Shown: positions 55,542 through 63,865 of the stretch, piece by piece
Position numbering within the stretch: position 1 is the stretch's first letter
Layout: every line of letters begins with the position of its first letter
Source of the DNA: Caulobacter segnis
GTDB lineage: Bacteria > Pseudomonadota > Alphaproteobacteria > Caulobacterales > Caulobacteraceae
Reading direction: 5' to 3'
DNA: 64,000 nt
Assembly: GCF_023935105.1 (NCBI RefSeq)
Contig: NZ_CP096040.1
Coordinates: forward strand, 434,001 to 498,000
Notes under the pieces: model-generated
What the model saw: only the letters and a program-made list of their open reading frames with translations
Told to the model about the DNA's origin: nothing
Database searches by the model: none
Made by a program: the position numbers and the translations under genes

Positions 55542-56264
55542 ATGACGAGAGTTGCGTTCGTGACCGGCGGCACCCGCGGGATCGGCCGAGCCATCTGCGA
55601 GCGGCTGATCGCCGACGGACACAAGGTGGCGGCGGGCTATTCCGGCAACGAGGAAGCGGCCGCGGCCTGCGCCAAGGAGCTGGGCGTGATGGTCGTGAAG
55701 GGCAATGTCGGCTCGTTCGACGACTGCGCCGCCGCCGTGAAGAAGGTCGAAGCCGAGCTCGGACCGATCGACATCCTGGTCAACAACGCCGGCATCACCC
55801 GCGACGGCATGCTGCACAAGATGACCTACGAGCAGTGGTCGGAAGTGATCCGGGTCAACATGGACTCGGCCTTCAACATGACCCGTCCGGTGATCGAGGG
55901 CATGCGCGAGCGCAACTGGGGCCGCATCGTCAACATCAGCTCCATCAACGGCCAGAAGGGCCAGATGGGCCAGACCAACTATTCCGCCGCCAAGGCCGGC
56001 CTGATCGGCTTCACCAAGGCGCTGGCGCTCGAGAACGCCAAGAAGGGCGTGACGGTCAACGTGATCTGCCCCGGCTACATCGACACCGAGATGGTGGCGG
56101 CGGTGCCGGAGAACGTGCTGGCGGGCATCATCGCCGGCATCCCGGTCGGCCGCCTGGGCAAGGGCGAGGAGATCGCCGACATGGTCTCGTTCCTGGCGGG
56201 CGAGCGGGCCGGTTTCGTGACCGGCGCGACGCTCAGCCTGAACGGCGGCCAGTACATGGCCTGA
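55542..56264 (+). CDS. phaB: Acetoacetyl-CoA reductase
   Basis: This 240-residue SDR reduces acetoacetyl-CoA to (R)-3-hydroxybutyryl-CoA with NADPH. The cofactor motif is FVTGGTRGIGRAICERLI. The sequence continues through NNAGITRDGMLHKMTYEQW, the active-site ISSINGQKGQMGQTNYSAAK with Ser, Tyr and Lys, and ICPGYIDTEMV. It is the PhbB family in length and sequence. A GGGAGA site precedes ATG 55542. The PHA synthase gene is not in this window. Confidence 0.95.
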   Translation: MTRVAFVTGGTRGIGRAICERLIADGHKVAAGYSGNEEAAAACAKELGVMVVKGNVGSFDDCAAAVKKVEAELGPIDILVNNAGITRDGMLHKMTYEQWSEVIRVNMDSAFNMTRPVIEGMRERNWGRIVNISSINGQKGQMGQTNYSAAKAGLIGFTKALALENAKKGVTVNVICPGYIDTEMVAAVPENVLAGIIAGIPVGRLGKGEEIADMVSFLAGERAGFVTGATLSLNGGQYMA

Positions 56265-56348
56265 CCAGGCCTGGTCCGAAGACCTCCCCCGAAGCTCGGG
56301 CTTGACGGCGACTGTTGCGGTTTGGCCTCATGCGCGCGGCTTCGGGGT

Positions 56349-56368
56349 TTGGACGTTAACACGTCCAA
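56349..56368. promoter_or_regulatory. Perfect 20-bp palindrome upstream of DUF4908 gene
   Basis: TTGGACGT (56349-56356) and ACGTCCAA (56361-56368) are perfect inverted arms around TAAC, centred on a GTTAAC. It lies 33 bp before ATG 56402, a typical operator position. The binding protein is unknown. Confidence 0.55.
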
Positions 56369-56401
56369 GATTCGCCCCAGTCGGCGGGCAGTACGGATCG
56401 T

Positions 56402-57184
56402 ATGAAATTCTGCAAGGCGGAGCTTGGCGATTGGGGGGCGAAGGCGACCCTGGCCATCGCGGCTCTGATGGTCATGGCGGCGTCGGCGAACGCCCAGCAG
56501 CTGCCGCACTCCCTGCGGGACGCCCTGCTCGGCCATAAGGGCTCGGGCGAGGCTCGTCGCGTGGCGGCCCCGCCGGTGGCCCGCTACGTCTCCGAAGCCG
56601 GTGGCGGCTTCATCTTCGACCAGGCCTCGCCCCAGCCGCTGATGAAGTTCGACAACAGCGCCGAGGTCTGGGTGCTGTCGGCGCAACAGGCCTCGCGCGG
56701 CGACGTCATCTATCGCAACGATCTGGGCGAGCCGGTTCTGCGGGTCACCAAGCTGGGCGGGGTGATCCTGTTCACGGACGACGCCCCGATGGGCGCGGCC
56801 GCCGCCCTGTCGGGCCGGGCTTCGTCGATCCAGCCGCCGGCCATCCTGTCGTTCAGCGTCTTCGTCCAGCGGGTGCGTATCGCCACCGCCCGCGCCAGTC
56901 GCGCGGCCCAACGCGACATCGAGTTCTCCACGGTGCAGGACGTGCGCCCCGAGACCTCGGTCCTGGCCGCCGATACCGCGACCGTCGTCGCCGAAGCCTT
57001 CGAGCGCATGGCGCGCAAGGGCGATCGTTCGTTGATCTCGCGCATCGCCCGCGTGTTGCTGGCCGAGGGCCGCAAGCCGGCCGCGTCCCTGAAGGACGGC
57101 TCCCTGACCATCACCTATTCGCCCGACCAGGGCGTGGCGGGACGTCCGTCGTCCAAGCGGATCATCAAGGTGATCAACCGCTGA
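56402..57184 (+). CDS. DUF4908 family secreted protein
   Basis: This 260-residue protein has an N-terminal signal (about residues 13-32: AKATLAIAALMVMAASANA, cut before QQLP). The DUF4908-like core follows: GGGFIFDQASPQPLMKFDNS, then EVWVLSAQQASRGDVIYRND and GGVILFTDDAPMGAAA. The C-terminus is helical and ends in a short beta segment. The family is found mainly in Caulobacterales and has no assigned function. A perfect palindrome lies before the start and a hairpin after the stop. Confidence 0.85.
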   Translation: MKFCKAELGDWGAKATLAIAALMVMAASANAQQLPHSLRDALLGHKGSGEARRVAAPPVARYVSEAGGGFIFDQASPQPLMKFDNSAEVWVLSAQQASRGDVIYRNDLGEPVLRVTKLGGVILFTDDAPMGAAAALSGRASSIQPPAILSFSVFVQRVRIATARASRAAQRDIEFSTVQDVRPETSVLAADTATVVAEAFERMARKGDRSLISRIARVLLAEGRKPAASLKDGSLTITYSPDQGVAGRPSSKRIIKVINR

Positions 57185-57203
57185 CGGGCTTTATATAGCC
57201 CGT
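57184..57203 (+). terminator. Hairpin after DUF4908 gene
   Basis: ACGGGCT (57184-57190) and AGCCCGT (57197-57203) form a perfect 7-bp stem with a TTATAT loop, starting on the last base of the stop codon. Only TT follows, so termination is likely but not certain. Confidence 0.6.
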
Positions 57204-57276
57204 TGGAAGCGTAACCATAACTGCTCAGAACCCGTTTACCTGGCTCGCATATCGGTGTTCGCTAGTCACGGCTTCG

Positions 57277-57318
57277 TGGCGTCGCACCTCGCGCGCAACC
57301 CTGCGTTATGCGACGCCA
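57277..57318. promoter_or_regulatory. 10-bp inverted repeat with 22-bp spacer upstream of lacI-type gene
   Basis: TGGCGTCGCA (57277-57286) and TGCGACGCCA (57309-57318) are perfect inverted arms separated by 22 bp. They lie 40-80 bp before the regulator's start. This may be a pair of half-sites for a looping or tetrameric regulator, or a leader hairpin. Confidence 0.5.
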
Positions 57319-57357
57319 GCGAGGCTTTTCGCGCGTTCGCAAGGTTCTAGTGTTTCC

Positions 57358-58401
57358 ATGGATAGCCCCGACATCGCCGAGGCGCCCGGCCGCGGGCGCC
57401 TGAAGATGGCCGACATCGCGCGGATGGCGGGCGTGTCAATCTCGACGGTGTCGCGCGCCCTCGCGGGCAATCCGTTGATCCCCAAGGCCCTGCGCGACCA
57501 CATCGTCGAGATCGCCCAGACCCACGGCTATGTCGTCAATCAGTCGGCCCGATCCCTGCGCCTGCGCAAGACCGACACCATCGGGGTCATCATTCCCCTG
57601 GCCCATGAGGCCGGACAGCTGATCTCCGACCCGTTCTTCCTGGAGATGGTCGGACGGCTGGCCGACGAGATCACGCGTCGCGGCTATTCGGTTCTGCTGA
57701 ACAAGGTCATCGTCAACGAGACCGGTTGGCTGGAGCGCATCATCCAGTCGCATCGGGCCGATGGCCTGCTGCTGATCGGCCAGAGCAACCAGCACGAGGC
57801 GCTGAACACGGTCTCCGACACCTATCGGCCCATGGTCGTCTGGGGCGCCCGGCTGCCCGGGCAGCGCTACTGCGCCGTGGGCAGCGACAATGTCGAGGGT
57901 GGTCGCGTGGCCGTGGCGCATCTGGCCGCGAACGGCCGCGCGCGCATCGCCTTCCTGGGCGAGACCGACGCGCCCGAGGCGATCCAGCGGTTCGAGGGCT
58001 ACAAGAAAGGCTTGGCCGAGGCCGGGCTTGCTTTTGATCCCACGCTCGTCGTTCCGACGCCCTATACGGCGGGCGAGGCGCGGGAGGCCATGGCGACCTT
58101 CCTGGCGACCGGCGTCCCGTTTGACGCGGTCTTCGCGTTCTCGGACGTCGTCGCCCTGGCCGCCATCGACGCGCTGAAGGCGGCTGGCCGGACCGTGCCG
58201 GGCGACGTGGCGGTGGTCGGCTTCGACGACGTCGTCCAGGCTCAACACAGCACCCCACCCCTGACCACCGTGCGCCAAGACCTGGCGTTCGGCGCGCGGG
58301 CGATGGTCGATCTGCTGCTGCGTCGCATGGCCGGCGAGGACGCGCCCTCGACCCTGGCGCCGGTCGAACTGATCGTACGCGGCAGCAGCGTCGCGTCGTG
58401 A
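57358..58401 (+). CDS. LacI family transcriptional regulator
   Basis: This 347-residue regulator has an N-terminal LacI HTH (about residues 17-65: MADIARMAGVSISTVSRALA, then the hinge region NQSARSLRLRKTDTIGVIIP). A periplasmic-binding-like sugar sensor follows, with SDNVEGGRVAVAHLAANGRA and the C-terminal GDVAVVGFDDV. It probably regulates a sugar operon elsewhere; no transport or catabolic genes adjoin it. A long inverted repeat lies upstream. Confidence 0.93.
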   Translation: MDSPDIAEAPGRGRLKMADIARMAGVSISTVSRALAGNPLIPKALRDHIVEIAQTHGYVVNQSARSLRLRKTDTIGVIIPLAHEAGQLISDPFFLEMVGRLADEITRRGYSVLLNKVIVNETGWLERIIQSHRADGLLLIGQSNQHEALNTVSDTYRPMVVWGARLPGQRYCAVGSDNVEGGRVAVAHLAANGRARIAFLGETDAPEAIQRFEGYKKGLAEAGLAFDPTLVVPTPYTAGEAREAMATFLATGVPFDAVFAFSDVVALAAIDALKAAGRTVPGDVAVVGFDDVVQAQHSTPPLTTVRQDLAFGARAMVDLLLRRMAGEDAPSTLAPVELIVRGSSVAS

Positions 58402-58405
58402 CGTC

Positions 58406-58846
58406 CTAGGCGGCCTCGACGCCGATCGACTTCAGTTCCTTGAGGAACCGGGTCAGGCTGATGTGCGAGCGCTTCAGGCCCTGCACGACCTCGGGACGGG
58501 CCAGGGCCGACTGCGGGACAATGAAGCCCTCGCGGCCGACGCGCTGCGCCATGCCTTTTTCGAGCATCTCGACGAAGCGACGGCGGACGGTCTCGTAGGG
58601 CAGGCCCAGGGAATCGGCGACCTGGCGCACGGTCAGCGGCCTACGCTCGTGATCCGGCGGAATGTCGTCCACCTCGGTATAGACCGAGCCGCGGATGTGC
58701 GAGCAGTTGCCGGCCCAAAGCGTCGTGAAGACGAGAGCATAAAGAAGATCGGAGCCGTGGACTTCAGTGGCGATTTCGACCCAGCGCAGGATGTAATCCG
58801 TCGCGTAGCGAGTGGCCGCGCGAGCATTGACGTACTCTTCGGACAT
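58406..58846 (-). CDS. Winged-helix/HTH domain protein (Crp-like recognition helix)
   Basis: This 146-residue protein has a helical N-terminus with a YATDYILRWVEIATEVHGSD segment. The HTH LTVRQVADSLGLPYETVRRR, FVEMLEKGMAQRVGREGFIV wing and a final helix follow. It resembles Crp/MarR-type winged helices but has no sensor domain I recognise. The frame opens earlier, at ATG 58921, but those 25 codons have many A/T third positions, unlike coding sequence here, so ATG 58846 is preferred. Confidence 0.72.
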   Translation of the reverse strand: MSEEYVNARAATRYATDYILRWVEIATEVHGSDLLYALVFTTLWAGNCSHIRGSVYTEVDDIPPDHERRPLTVRQVADSLGLPYETVRRRFVEMLEKGMAQRVGREGFIVPQSALARPEVVQGLKRSHISLTRFLKELKSIGVEAA

Positions 58847-58999
58847 AGGTGACTTGGTTCCCGGGGCCGACGCACTGAACGCGACCAGAAAAGGATTGCA
58901 TGGCTCAGATACCGACGCCATGCGACCAAGTTGCCCACTATGGGTACCCGCTTTGGGGGCCTGCGGCAGGTTGACGCGCCCCTTTTCCGCCTGGAGGGA

Positions 59000-59482
59000 T
59001 CAGCCGCGCGACGGCGTCCAGTCGGCTGGCGCCATCTCGAAGCCCTCGAACCGGAAGCCGGGCGCCACGGTGCAGCCGACCAGGGTCCAGGCGCCCAGGC
59101 TGACGGCCGTCTGCCACCACGAGGTCGGCACGACCACCTGCGGCCGGCAGCCGGCGCGCAGGTCCGGACCCAGCACATGGGCGGTCGATCCCGCGCCGTC
59201 GGGCGGCGACAGGGTGATCGAGATCGGCGCGCCAGCGTACCAGTGCCAGGTCTCGACCGCGTCGACCCGGTGCCACACCGAGACCTGCTCGGCCTCCAGC
59301 AGGAAATAGATGCAGGTCGACTTCGCCCGGCCGTCGGAACCCGGTTCGTCCTGGAAGGTCTGCCTGTACCAACCGCCCTCGGGGTGCGGCTGCAGGTCCA
59401 GCATCCGGATGATCTCCTTGGCGCCCAGGTCGCCGGCGATAGCCCGTTCCTGCCTGTTCTGGTCCGTCACGCTGTTGCTCAT
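59000..59482 (-). CDS. Cupin-fold DUF985 family protein
   Basis: This 160-residue RmlC-like cupin of the DUF985 type has IIRMLDLQPHPEGGWYRQTF, then TCIYFLLEAEQVSVWHRVDA and ETWHWYAGAP with the His cluster. VVPTSWWQTAVSLGAWTLVG, then VAPGFRFEGFE, completes it. Some relatives have sugar-epimerase-like folds, but no activity is established. ATG 59482 overlaps the gloB stop (ATGA), so the two are translated together. Confidence 0.9.
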   Translation of the reverse strand: MSNSVTDQNRQERAIAGDLGAKEIIRMLDLQPHPEGGWYRQTFQDEPGSDGRAKSTCIYFLLEAEQVSVWHRVDAVETWHWYAGAPISITLSPPDGAGSTAHVLGPDLRAGCRPQVVVPTSWWQTAVSLGAWTLVGCTVAPGFRFEGFEMAPADWTPSRG

Positions 59483-60228
59483 CCCTTGAAGCTGTCCTTG
59501 GCGGTCCGGATCTCGGCGAAGGCCTCGGCGGGCGAGGCCGCGTTCGGCCGCAGCAGCGGCGCGCGCAGGAACGGGTTGGTGGCCTTCTCGGCCGCGATGG
59601 TGGTCGGCACGGTCGGCTCGCCGCGCTCGCGAGCGGCGAACACCGCGTCCGCCCGCGCCTTCAGGGCGGGATCGTCGTCGACGGACAGGGCGAAGCGGGC
59701 GTTCGAGGCGGTGTATTCGTGCGCGCAGTAGACGGTGGTCTCGTCCGGCAGGCCGGCGACGCGGGTCAGCGAGCTCCACATCTGTTCCGCCGTGCCCTCG
59801 AACAGGCGTCCGCATCCCAGGGCGAACAGGGTGTCGCCGACGAAGGCGATGGCGTCGGCGGCGTCGTGATAGGCGATGTGACCCAGGGTATGACCGCCGC
59901 TGTCGATCACCTCGAAGCGCGTCTCGCCCAGCATGACGACGTCGCCGCCGCTCACGACCCGATCCAGCGGCGCGATACGCGCCACCTCGGCCGGGCCGGC
60001 GATGGTCGCGCCGGTCGCCGCCTTCAACGCTTCGTTGCCGCCCGCATGGTCGGGGTGCCAGTGGGTGTTGAGGATCATGTCCAGGCCCCAGCCCAGCTTG
60101 TCGAGTTCGGCGAGGATGGCCGTGGCGTCCGGCGTGTCGATGGCCGCCACCTGGCCGCTGGCCTCGTCGCGGACGAGGAAGCCGTAGTTGTCGGACAGGC
60201 AGGGGAACTGGTGGACGGTCAGGGGCAT
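59479..60228 (-). CDS. gloB: Hydroxyacylglutathione hydrolase (glyoxalase II)
   Basis: This 249-residue MBL-fold enzyme has the binuclear metal motif NTHWHPDHAGGNEA (H56, H58, D60, H61). A further His is in GGHTLGHIAYH, an Asp in AFVGDTLFALGCGRLFEGT and a final His in VYCAHEYTASNARFA. These are diagnostic of glyoxalase II, which splits S-lactoylglutathione to lactate and glutathione. It is the first gene of a two-gene operon with the cupin protein, divergent from the methyltransferase. Confidence 0.96.
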   Translation of the reverse strand: MPLTVHQFPCLSDNYGFLVRDEASGQVAAIDTPDATAILAELDKLGWGLDMILNTHWHPDHAGGNEALKAATGATIAGPAEVARIAPLDRVVSGGDVVMLGETRFEVIDSGGHTLGHIAYHDAADAIAFVGDTLFALGCGRLFEGTAEQMWSSLTRVAGLPDETTVYCAHEYTASNARFALSVDDDPALKARADAVFAARERGEPTVPTTIAAEKATNPFLRAPLLRPNAASPAEAFAEIRTAKDSFKG

Positions 60229-60296
60229 GGCGCGGTTGCTCTATCGCGCCGAAGCGGGCGCGCCTACAAGGATGACCTCGACGCTCGGGAGACTCA

Positions 60297-61103
60297 ATGC
60301 GCCGCGACGTGCTGGACTTGAGAGCCTTCTACGCCGCCCCGCTGGGGCGCGCGGCGAGAACCATGCTGACGCGCAAGGTCGAGGAGGCCTGGGGCGACAC
60401 CCGGGACCTGGACGTCTTGGGCGTCGGCTACGCCACCCCATTCCTCGACGCCGCCCGGACCAGGGCCCGGCGGGTGGTGGCGGCCATGCCCGCCCAACAG
60501 GGGGTGGAGGTCTGGCCGCATGGCGGCCGCAACCAGGCGTGCCTGGTGGAAGAGACGGCCTTGCCGCTGCCCAACGCCCTGTTCGATCGCGTCCTGGCCG
60601 TCCACGCCCTGGAAGAAGCCGACGACCCCGCCGCCCTGCTGGCCGAGATCGGTCGGGTCATGGCCCCCACCGGCCGGTTGATCGTGGCCGTTTCGTCGCG
60701 CGACGGGGCCTGGACGGGGGCGGAGACCACGCCCTTCGGGCACGGTCGGCCCTACAGCCGCGGTCAGCTGGAAAGTCTGATCCGCGAGGCGGGCCTGGAG
60801 CCCGCCGGCTGGACCCGCGCCCTCTATGTTCCGCCATTCGGCGCCATGGCCGGCTGGGCCGAGGGCTTCGAACAGGTCGGCGCCCGCCTGTGGCCGCGTT
60901 TCGCTGGCGTGATCCTGATGGAGGCGGTCAAACAGACCTTCGCGGTCAAGCCGCGCGGCCACCGCGCCCCCGCCCGGGTGTTCGCGCCCGGAGTGCTGCT
61001 GCCCAGTCCAGCGGGGCCGACGCCCGCGCGGCACACCGGCGGACGCCCGCTTCCTGTCAATAAGGCGCCCGTTCCTCAGGCGCCGAGCGGTCGAGACCGC
61101 TGA
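60297..61103 (+). CDS. SAM-dependent methyltransferase, class I
   Basis: This 268-residue protein has a methyltransferase fold: a shortened motif I region VLGVGYATPFLDAARTRA, then ALPLPNALFDRVLAVHALEE (motif post-I/IV) and EIGRVMAPTGRLIVAVSSRD. It resembles the methyltransferases often encoded beside gloB. The substrate is unknown. The C-terminal 50 residues are basic and proline-rich. Confidence 0.88.
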   Translation: MRRDVLDLRAFYAAPLGRAARTMLTRKVEEAWGDTRDLDVLGVGYATPFLDAARTRARRVVAAMPAQQGVEVWPHGGRNQACLVEETALPLPNALFDRVLAVHALEEADDPAALLAEIGRVMAPTGRLIVAVSSRDGAWTGAETTPFGHGRPYSRGQLESLIREAGLEPAGWTRALYVPPFGAMAGWAEGFEQVGARLWPRFAGVILMEAVKQTFAVKPRGHRAPARVFAPGVLLPSPAGPTPARHTGGRPLPVNKAPVPQAPSGRDR

Positions 61104-61175
61104 TCGGGCTTGGAGCGAAGCGCGCGGACGCCTAGCTTGGAGTCGTAACAACCGTTCGCTCCTGGGAGCCGCGCC

Positions 61176-61520
61176 ATGAAGATGATCGTCGCCGTGATTA
61201 AGCCGAGCCGCCTGGACGCGGTGCTCGAGGCGGTGACCGAGGCGGGGGCGTCGGGCCTGACGGTCACCGAGGTGCGCGGCTATGGCCGGCAGAAGGGCAA
61301 GACCGAGGTCTATCGCGGCGCCGAGTACGAGGTGAAGCTGCTGCCGAAGGTCAAGCTGGAGATCGCCGTCCCGACCGACGTGCTGGAGCCGGTCATCGAG
61401 GCCCTGCAACGCACCGCCAACACCGGCAAGATCGGCGATGGCAAGGTCTTCGTCCTCGATCTGGAGCAGGCCCTGCGCATCCGCACCGGCGAACGCGACG
61501 CCGCCGCGATCGCGGGCTGA
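61176..61520 (+). CDS. P-II family nitrogen regulatory protein (GlnK-like)
   Basis: This 114-residue P-II signal protein begins MKMIVAVIKPSRLDAVLEAV. The T-loop YRGAEYEV holds the conserved uridylylation site Tyr51, and the ATP/2-oxoglutarate segments GKIGDGKVFVLDLEQALRIR and TGERD are intact. P-II proteins report nitrogen and energy status to transporters and enzymes. No amtB or glnA gene lies beside it, so its partner cannot be told from context. It is monocistronic, with a strong terminator. Confidence 0.94.
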   Translation: MKMIVAVIKPSRLDAVLEAVTEAGASGLTVTEVRGYGRQKGKTEVYRGAEYEVKLLPKVKLEIAVPTDVLEPVIEALQRTANTGKIGDGKVFVLDLEQALRIRTGERDAAAIAG

Positions 61521-61561
61521 TCCCGCGAGCTTTTCGAGAGTCCACGAGACGGGACGCCCAA

Positions 61562-61591
61562 GCGGAGCCATAAACGGCTCCGCGCGTTTTT
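61562..61591 (+). terminator. Rho-independent terminator after P-II gene
   Basis: GCGGAGCC (61562-61569) and GGCTCCGC (61576-61583) form a perfect 8-bp stem with an ATAAAC loop. GCG and then TTTTT (61587-61591) follow. It is 42 bp after the stop. Confidence 0.9.
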
Positions 61592-61617
61592 GCAGTTCAC
61601 GGGCGTTTTAGGGCGAC

Positions 61618-63129
61618 ATGGATCCAGGGTCTTCCGTCTTCCAACCGGGATACAACTGCTGGCGGGTCGAGCCCGCCGACCGCGTGGCCCTGTTCATCGA
61701 CAACGACGAGGCGTTCGACGCGCTGAAGCCGCTGATCCTGTCGGCGCGCAAGTCGATCTGGATCCTGGCCTGGGTGTTCGACCCTCTCACGCGCCTGGAT
61801 CCCGATCGGGTGCGCAAGAGCCGTGACCCGACCCACGCCGACCGCATCGGCCTGATCCTGCGACGCCAGGCGGCGCTGAACCCGGCGCTGGACGTGCGGG
61901 TGCTGACCTGGGACATGCCGTTCCCGATCGCCGCCTCGCAGCTGTTCGGACCCCACAGGGGCGCGGCCTTCTTCGCCGGCTCGCGGGTCAAGTATCGCCT
62001 GGATGCCACCTTGCCGGCCAGCGCCTGCCATCACCAGAAGGCGGTGATCATCGACGGCGTCACCGCCCTGATCAGCGGCGGCGACATCGGCGTCGACCGC
62101 TGGGACGATTGCCGGCATCTCGACAACAATCCGCTGCGCCGGTTGCCGACGGGCCGTCACTACCCGGCCCGCCACGAGGTCTCGATGCTGGTCGACGGCC
62201 GGGCGGGCGAGGCGATGGCCGATCTCTTCATGGACCGCTGGAAGTCGTCGGGCGGCGATCCCATCGACCGTCCCGAGCGGCCGGAGGAAACGCCCTGGCC
62301 CGAGGATCTGCTGCCGGACCTGCGCCGCATGCCGATCGCCGTGGCGCGCACCTCGGCCGCGTGGCAGGGCCGAAAAGAGATCACCGAGTGCATGCTGCTG
62401 CATCTGTCGGCCATTCGCCGGGCGCGACGGCTGATCTATCTGGAGAACCAGTATCTGACCTCGCCGATCATCGTCGAGGCCTTGGCCGAGCGCCTGGCCG
62501 AGCCGGACGGTCCCGAGGTCGTGACGATCGGCCCGGCCCGCAGTCCCAGCTATTTCGACCAGATGACCATGGACAGCGCCCGGGCGTCGGCGATCAACCG
62601 GCTGCGCGGCGTCGACGTCCACAAGCGCTTCTCGGCCTTCTCGGCCCACACGCCCAAGGGCGCGCCGATCATCGTCCACTCCAAGGTGGCGATCATGGAC
62701 GACTGGATGCTGCGGATCGGCTCGGCCAATCTGAACAACCGCTCGATCGGCCTGGACAGCGAGTGCGACCTGGCGTTCGAGGCCCATTCCGATCTGGAGC
62801 GCGAGACCGTCCGCGCCTTTCTGGGACGACTGGTCGGCCACTTCATCGACCGAAGCGCCACCGACGTGCTGGAGGCGATGGAGCGCGAGGGCGGCCTGGC
62901 TGCGGCGATCAACGCGCTGGATGTGCGGGGCGGCCCGCCCCGGCGGCTGCAGCCCGTGCCGACCCGCTATCTGTCGGGGATACAGCAGTTCATCGCCGAC
63001 TGGAGCCTGGGCGACGCCATCGCGCCGGACGACGCCTGGCGGCCCTGGGGGCGTCGCGCGCGCCTGAAGCGCGACATCGCCAAGCTCACCGCGCCGCCGC
63101 CGGAGCCTCCGGAGCGTCTTCAGCCGTGA
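61618..63129 (+). CDS. Phospholipase D-like / cardiolipin-synthase-type protein
   Basis: This 503-residue protein has two HKD motifs: HHQKAVIID with GG DIG following (about residues 137-150), and HSKVAIMDDWMLRIGSANLN (about residues 353-372). This places it in the phospholipase D superfamily, as a phosphatidyl transferase or hydrolase. No membrane anchor is evident. Its last 44 bp overlap the convergent EEP-family gene, which also acts on phosphodiesters in that family, so the pair may be functionally linked. Confidence 0.92.
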   Translation: MDPGSSVFQPGYNCWRVEPADRVALFIDNDEAFDALKPLILSARKSIWILAWVFDPLTRLDPDRVRKSRDPTHADRIGLILRRQAALNPALDVRVLTWDMPFPIAASQLFGPHRGAAFFAGSRVKYRLDATLPASACHHQKAVIIDGVTALISGGDIGVDRWDDCRHLDNNPLRRLPTGRHYPARHEVSMLVDGRAGEAMADLFMDRWKSSGGDPIDRPERPEETPWPEDLLPDLRRMPIAVARTSAAWQGRKEITECMLLHLSAIRRARRLIYLENQYLTSPIIVEALAERLAEPDGPEVVTIGPARSPSYFDQMTMDSARASAINRLRGVDVHKRFSAFSAHTPKGAPIIVHSKVAIMDDWMLRIGSANLNNRSIGLDSECDLAFEAHSDLERETVRAFLGRLVGHFIDRSATDVLEAMEREGGLAAAINALDVRGGPPRRLQPVPTRYLSGIQQFIADWSLGDAIAPDDAWRPWGRRARLKRDIAKLTAPPPEPPERLQP

Positions 63130-63865
63130 TCTCCAGCTCGACCACCAGCGGCAGGTGGTCGGAGGCGACCCTGGCGAGCGGGCTGTAGGGCGAGCTGACG
63201 CCACGCGTCTCCAGACCCTTGGTCAGGAAGACGTGGTCGATGCGCATGAACGGGAAGCTGGACGGAAAGGTCGCCGTCGCGGGCCGAGGCCAGGTCGGGG
63301 TCGGGGCTTGGGCGTCGCGCAAGGCGGTCCGAAGCATGCGATAGGTGGCCGAATAAGGCGTGGCGTTGAAGTCGCCCAGCACGACGCCGGGTGCCACCCA
63401 GCGATCGTCGCCCATCCATTCGGGGCCCAGCAGGGCGGCCGCCTGCCGCTTCTGCTCCTGGGGCACCAGACCCAGGTGGGTGTTGATGATCTGGACCTTG
63501 GTTCCGCCGACCTCGACCTCGACCCAAAGGGCGCCGCGCGGCTCCAGGCCAGGGACCCGGCGGTACATGGGCAAGCTCCTGGCCTTGATCCGGCGTTCGG
63601 GCAGGGCGGTCAGGATGGCGTCGCCATAGAGTTCTTCCTCCACGGTCATCGCCGGGTGGAAGTGGAAGCTCATCTTCAGGAGCTCGGCGAGGCGGTGGGC
63701 CTGGTCGACGCTTTTGGTTCGGATCCGGCCGACGTCCAGCTCCTGCAGGGCCACGACGTCCGGCTTTTCGGCCGCGATGACCTCCGCCACACGTTCGACG
63801 TCGAGCCTGCGGTCCGTGCCCACGCAACGGTGGACGTTGTAGGTCATGAGACGAAGCGTCTTCAT
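63086..63865 (-). CDS. Endonuclease/exonuclease/phosphatase (EEP) family protein
   Basis: This 259-residue protein has the EEP signature: LMTYNVHRCVGTDRRLDVER, then VVALQELDVGRI with the metal-binding Glu, VVLGDFNATPYSATY with Asp and Asn, FMRIDHVFLTKG and the final VASDHLPLVVE. Family members hydrolyse phosphodiesters in DNA, lipids or nucleotides. The start ATGA-overlaps the stop of an upstream gene that runs off the window. PLD-like and EEP genes side by side suggest phospholipid metabolism, as inference. Confidence 0.92.
   Translation of the reverse strand: MKTLRLMTYNVHRCVGTDRRLDVERVAEVIAAEKPDVVALQELDVGRIRTKSVDQAHRLAELLKMSFHFHPAMTVEEELYGDAILTALPERRIKARSLPMYRRVPGLEPRGALWVEVEVGGTKVQIINTHLGLVPQEQKRQAAALLGPEWMGDDRWVAPGVVLGDFNATPYSATYRMLRTALRDAQAPTPTWPRPATATFPSSFPFMRIDHVFLTKGLETRGVSSPYSPLARVASDHLPLVVELEITAEDAPEAPAAAR

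Noticed and set aside
58847..58921. Upstream extension of the winged-helix gene
   Set aside because: About 40% of these codons end in A or T, unlike real coding sequence here, and no ribosome-binding site is visible.
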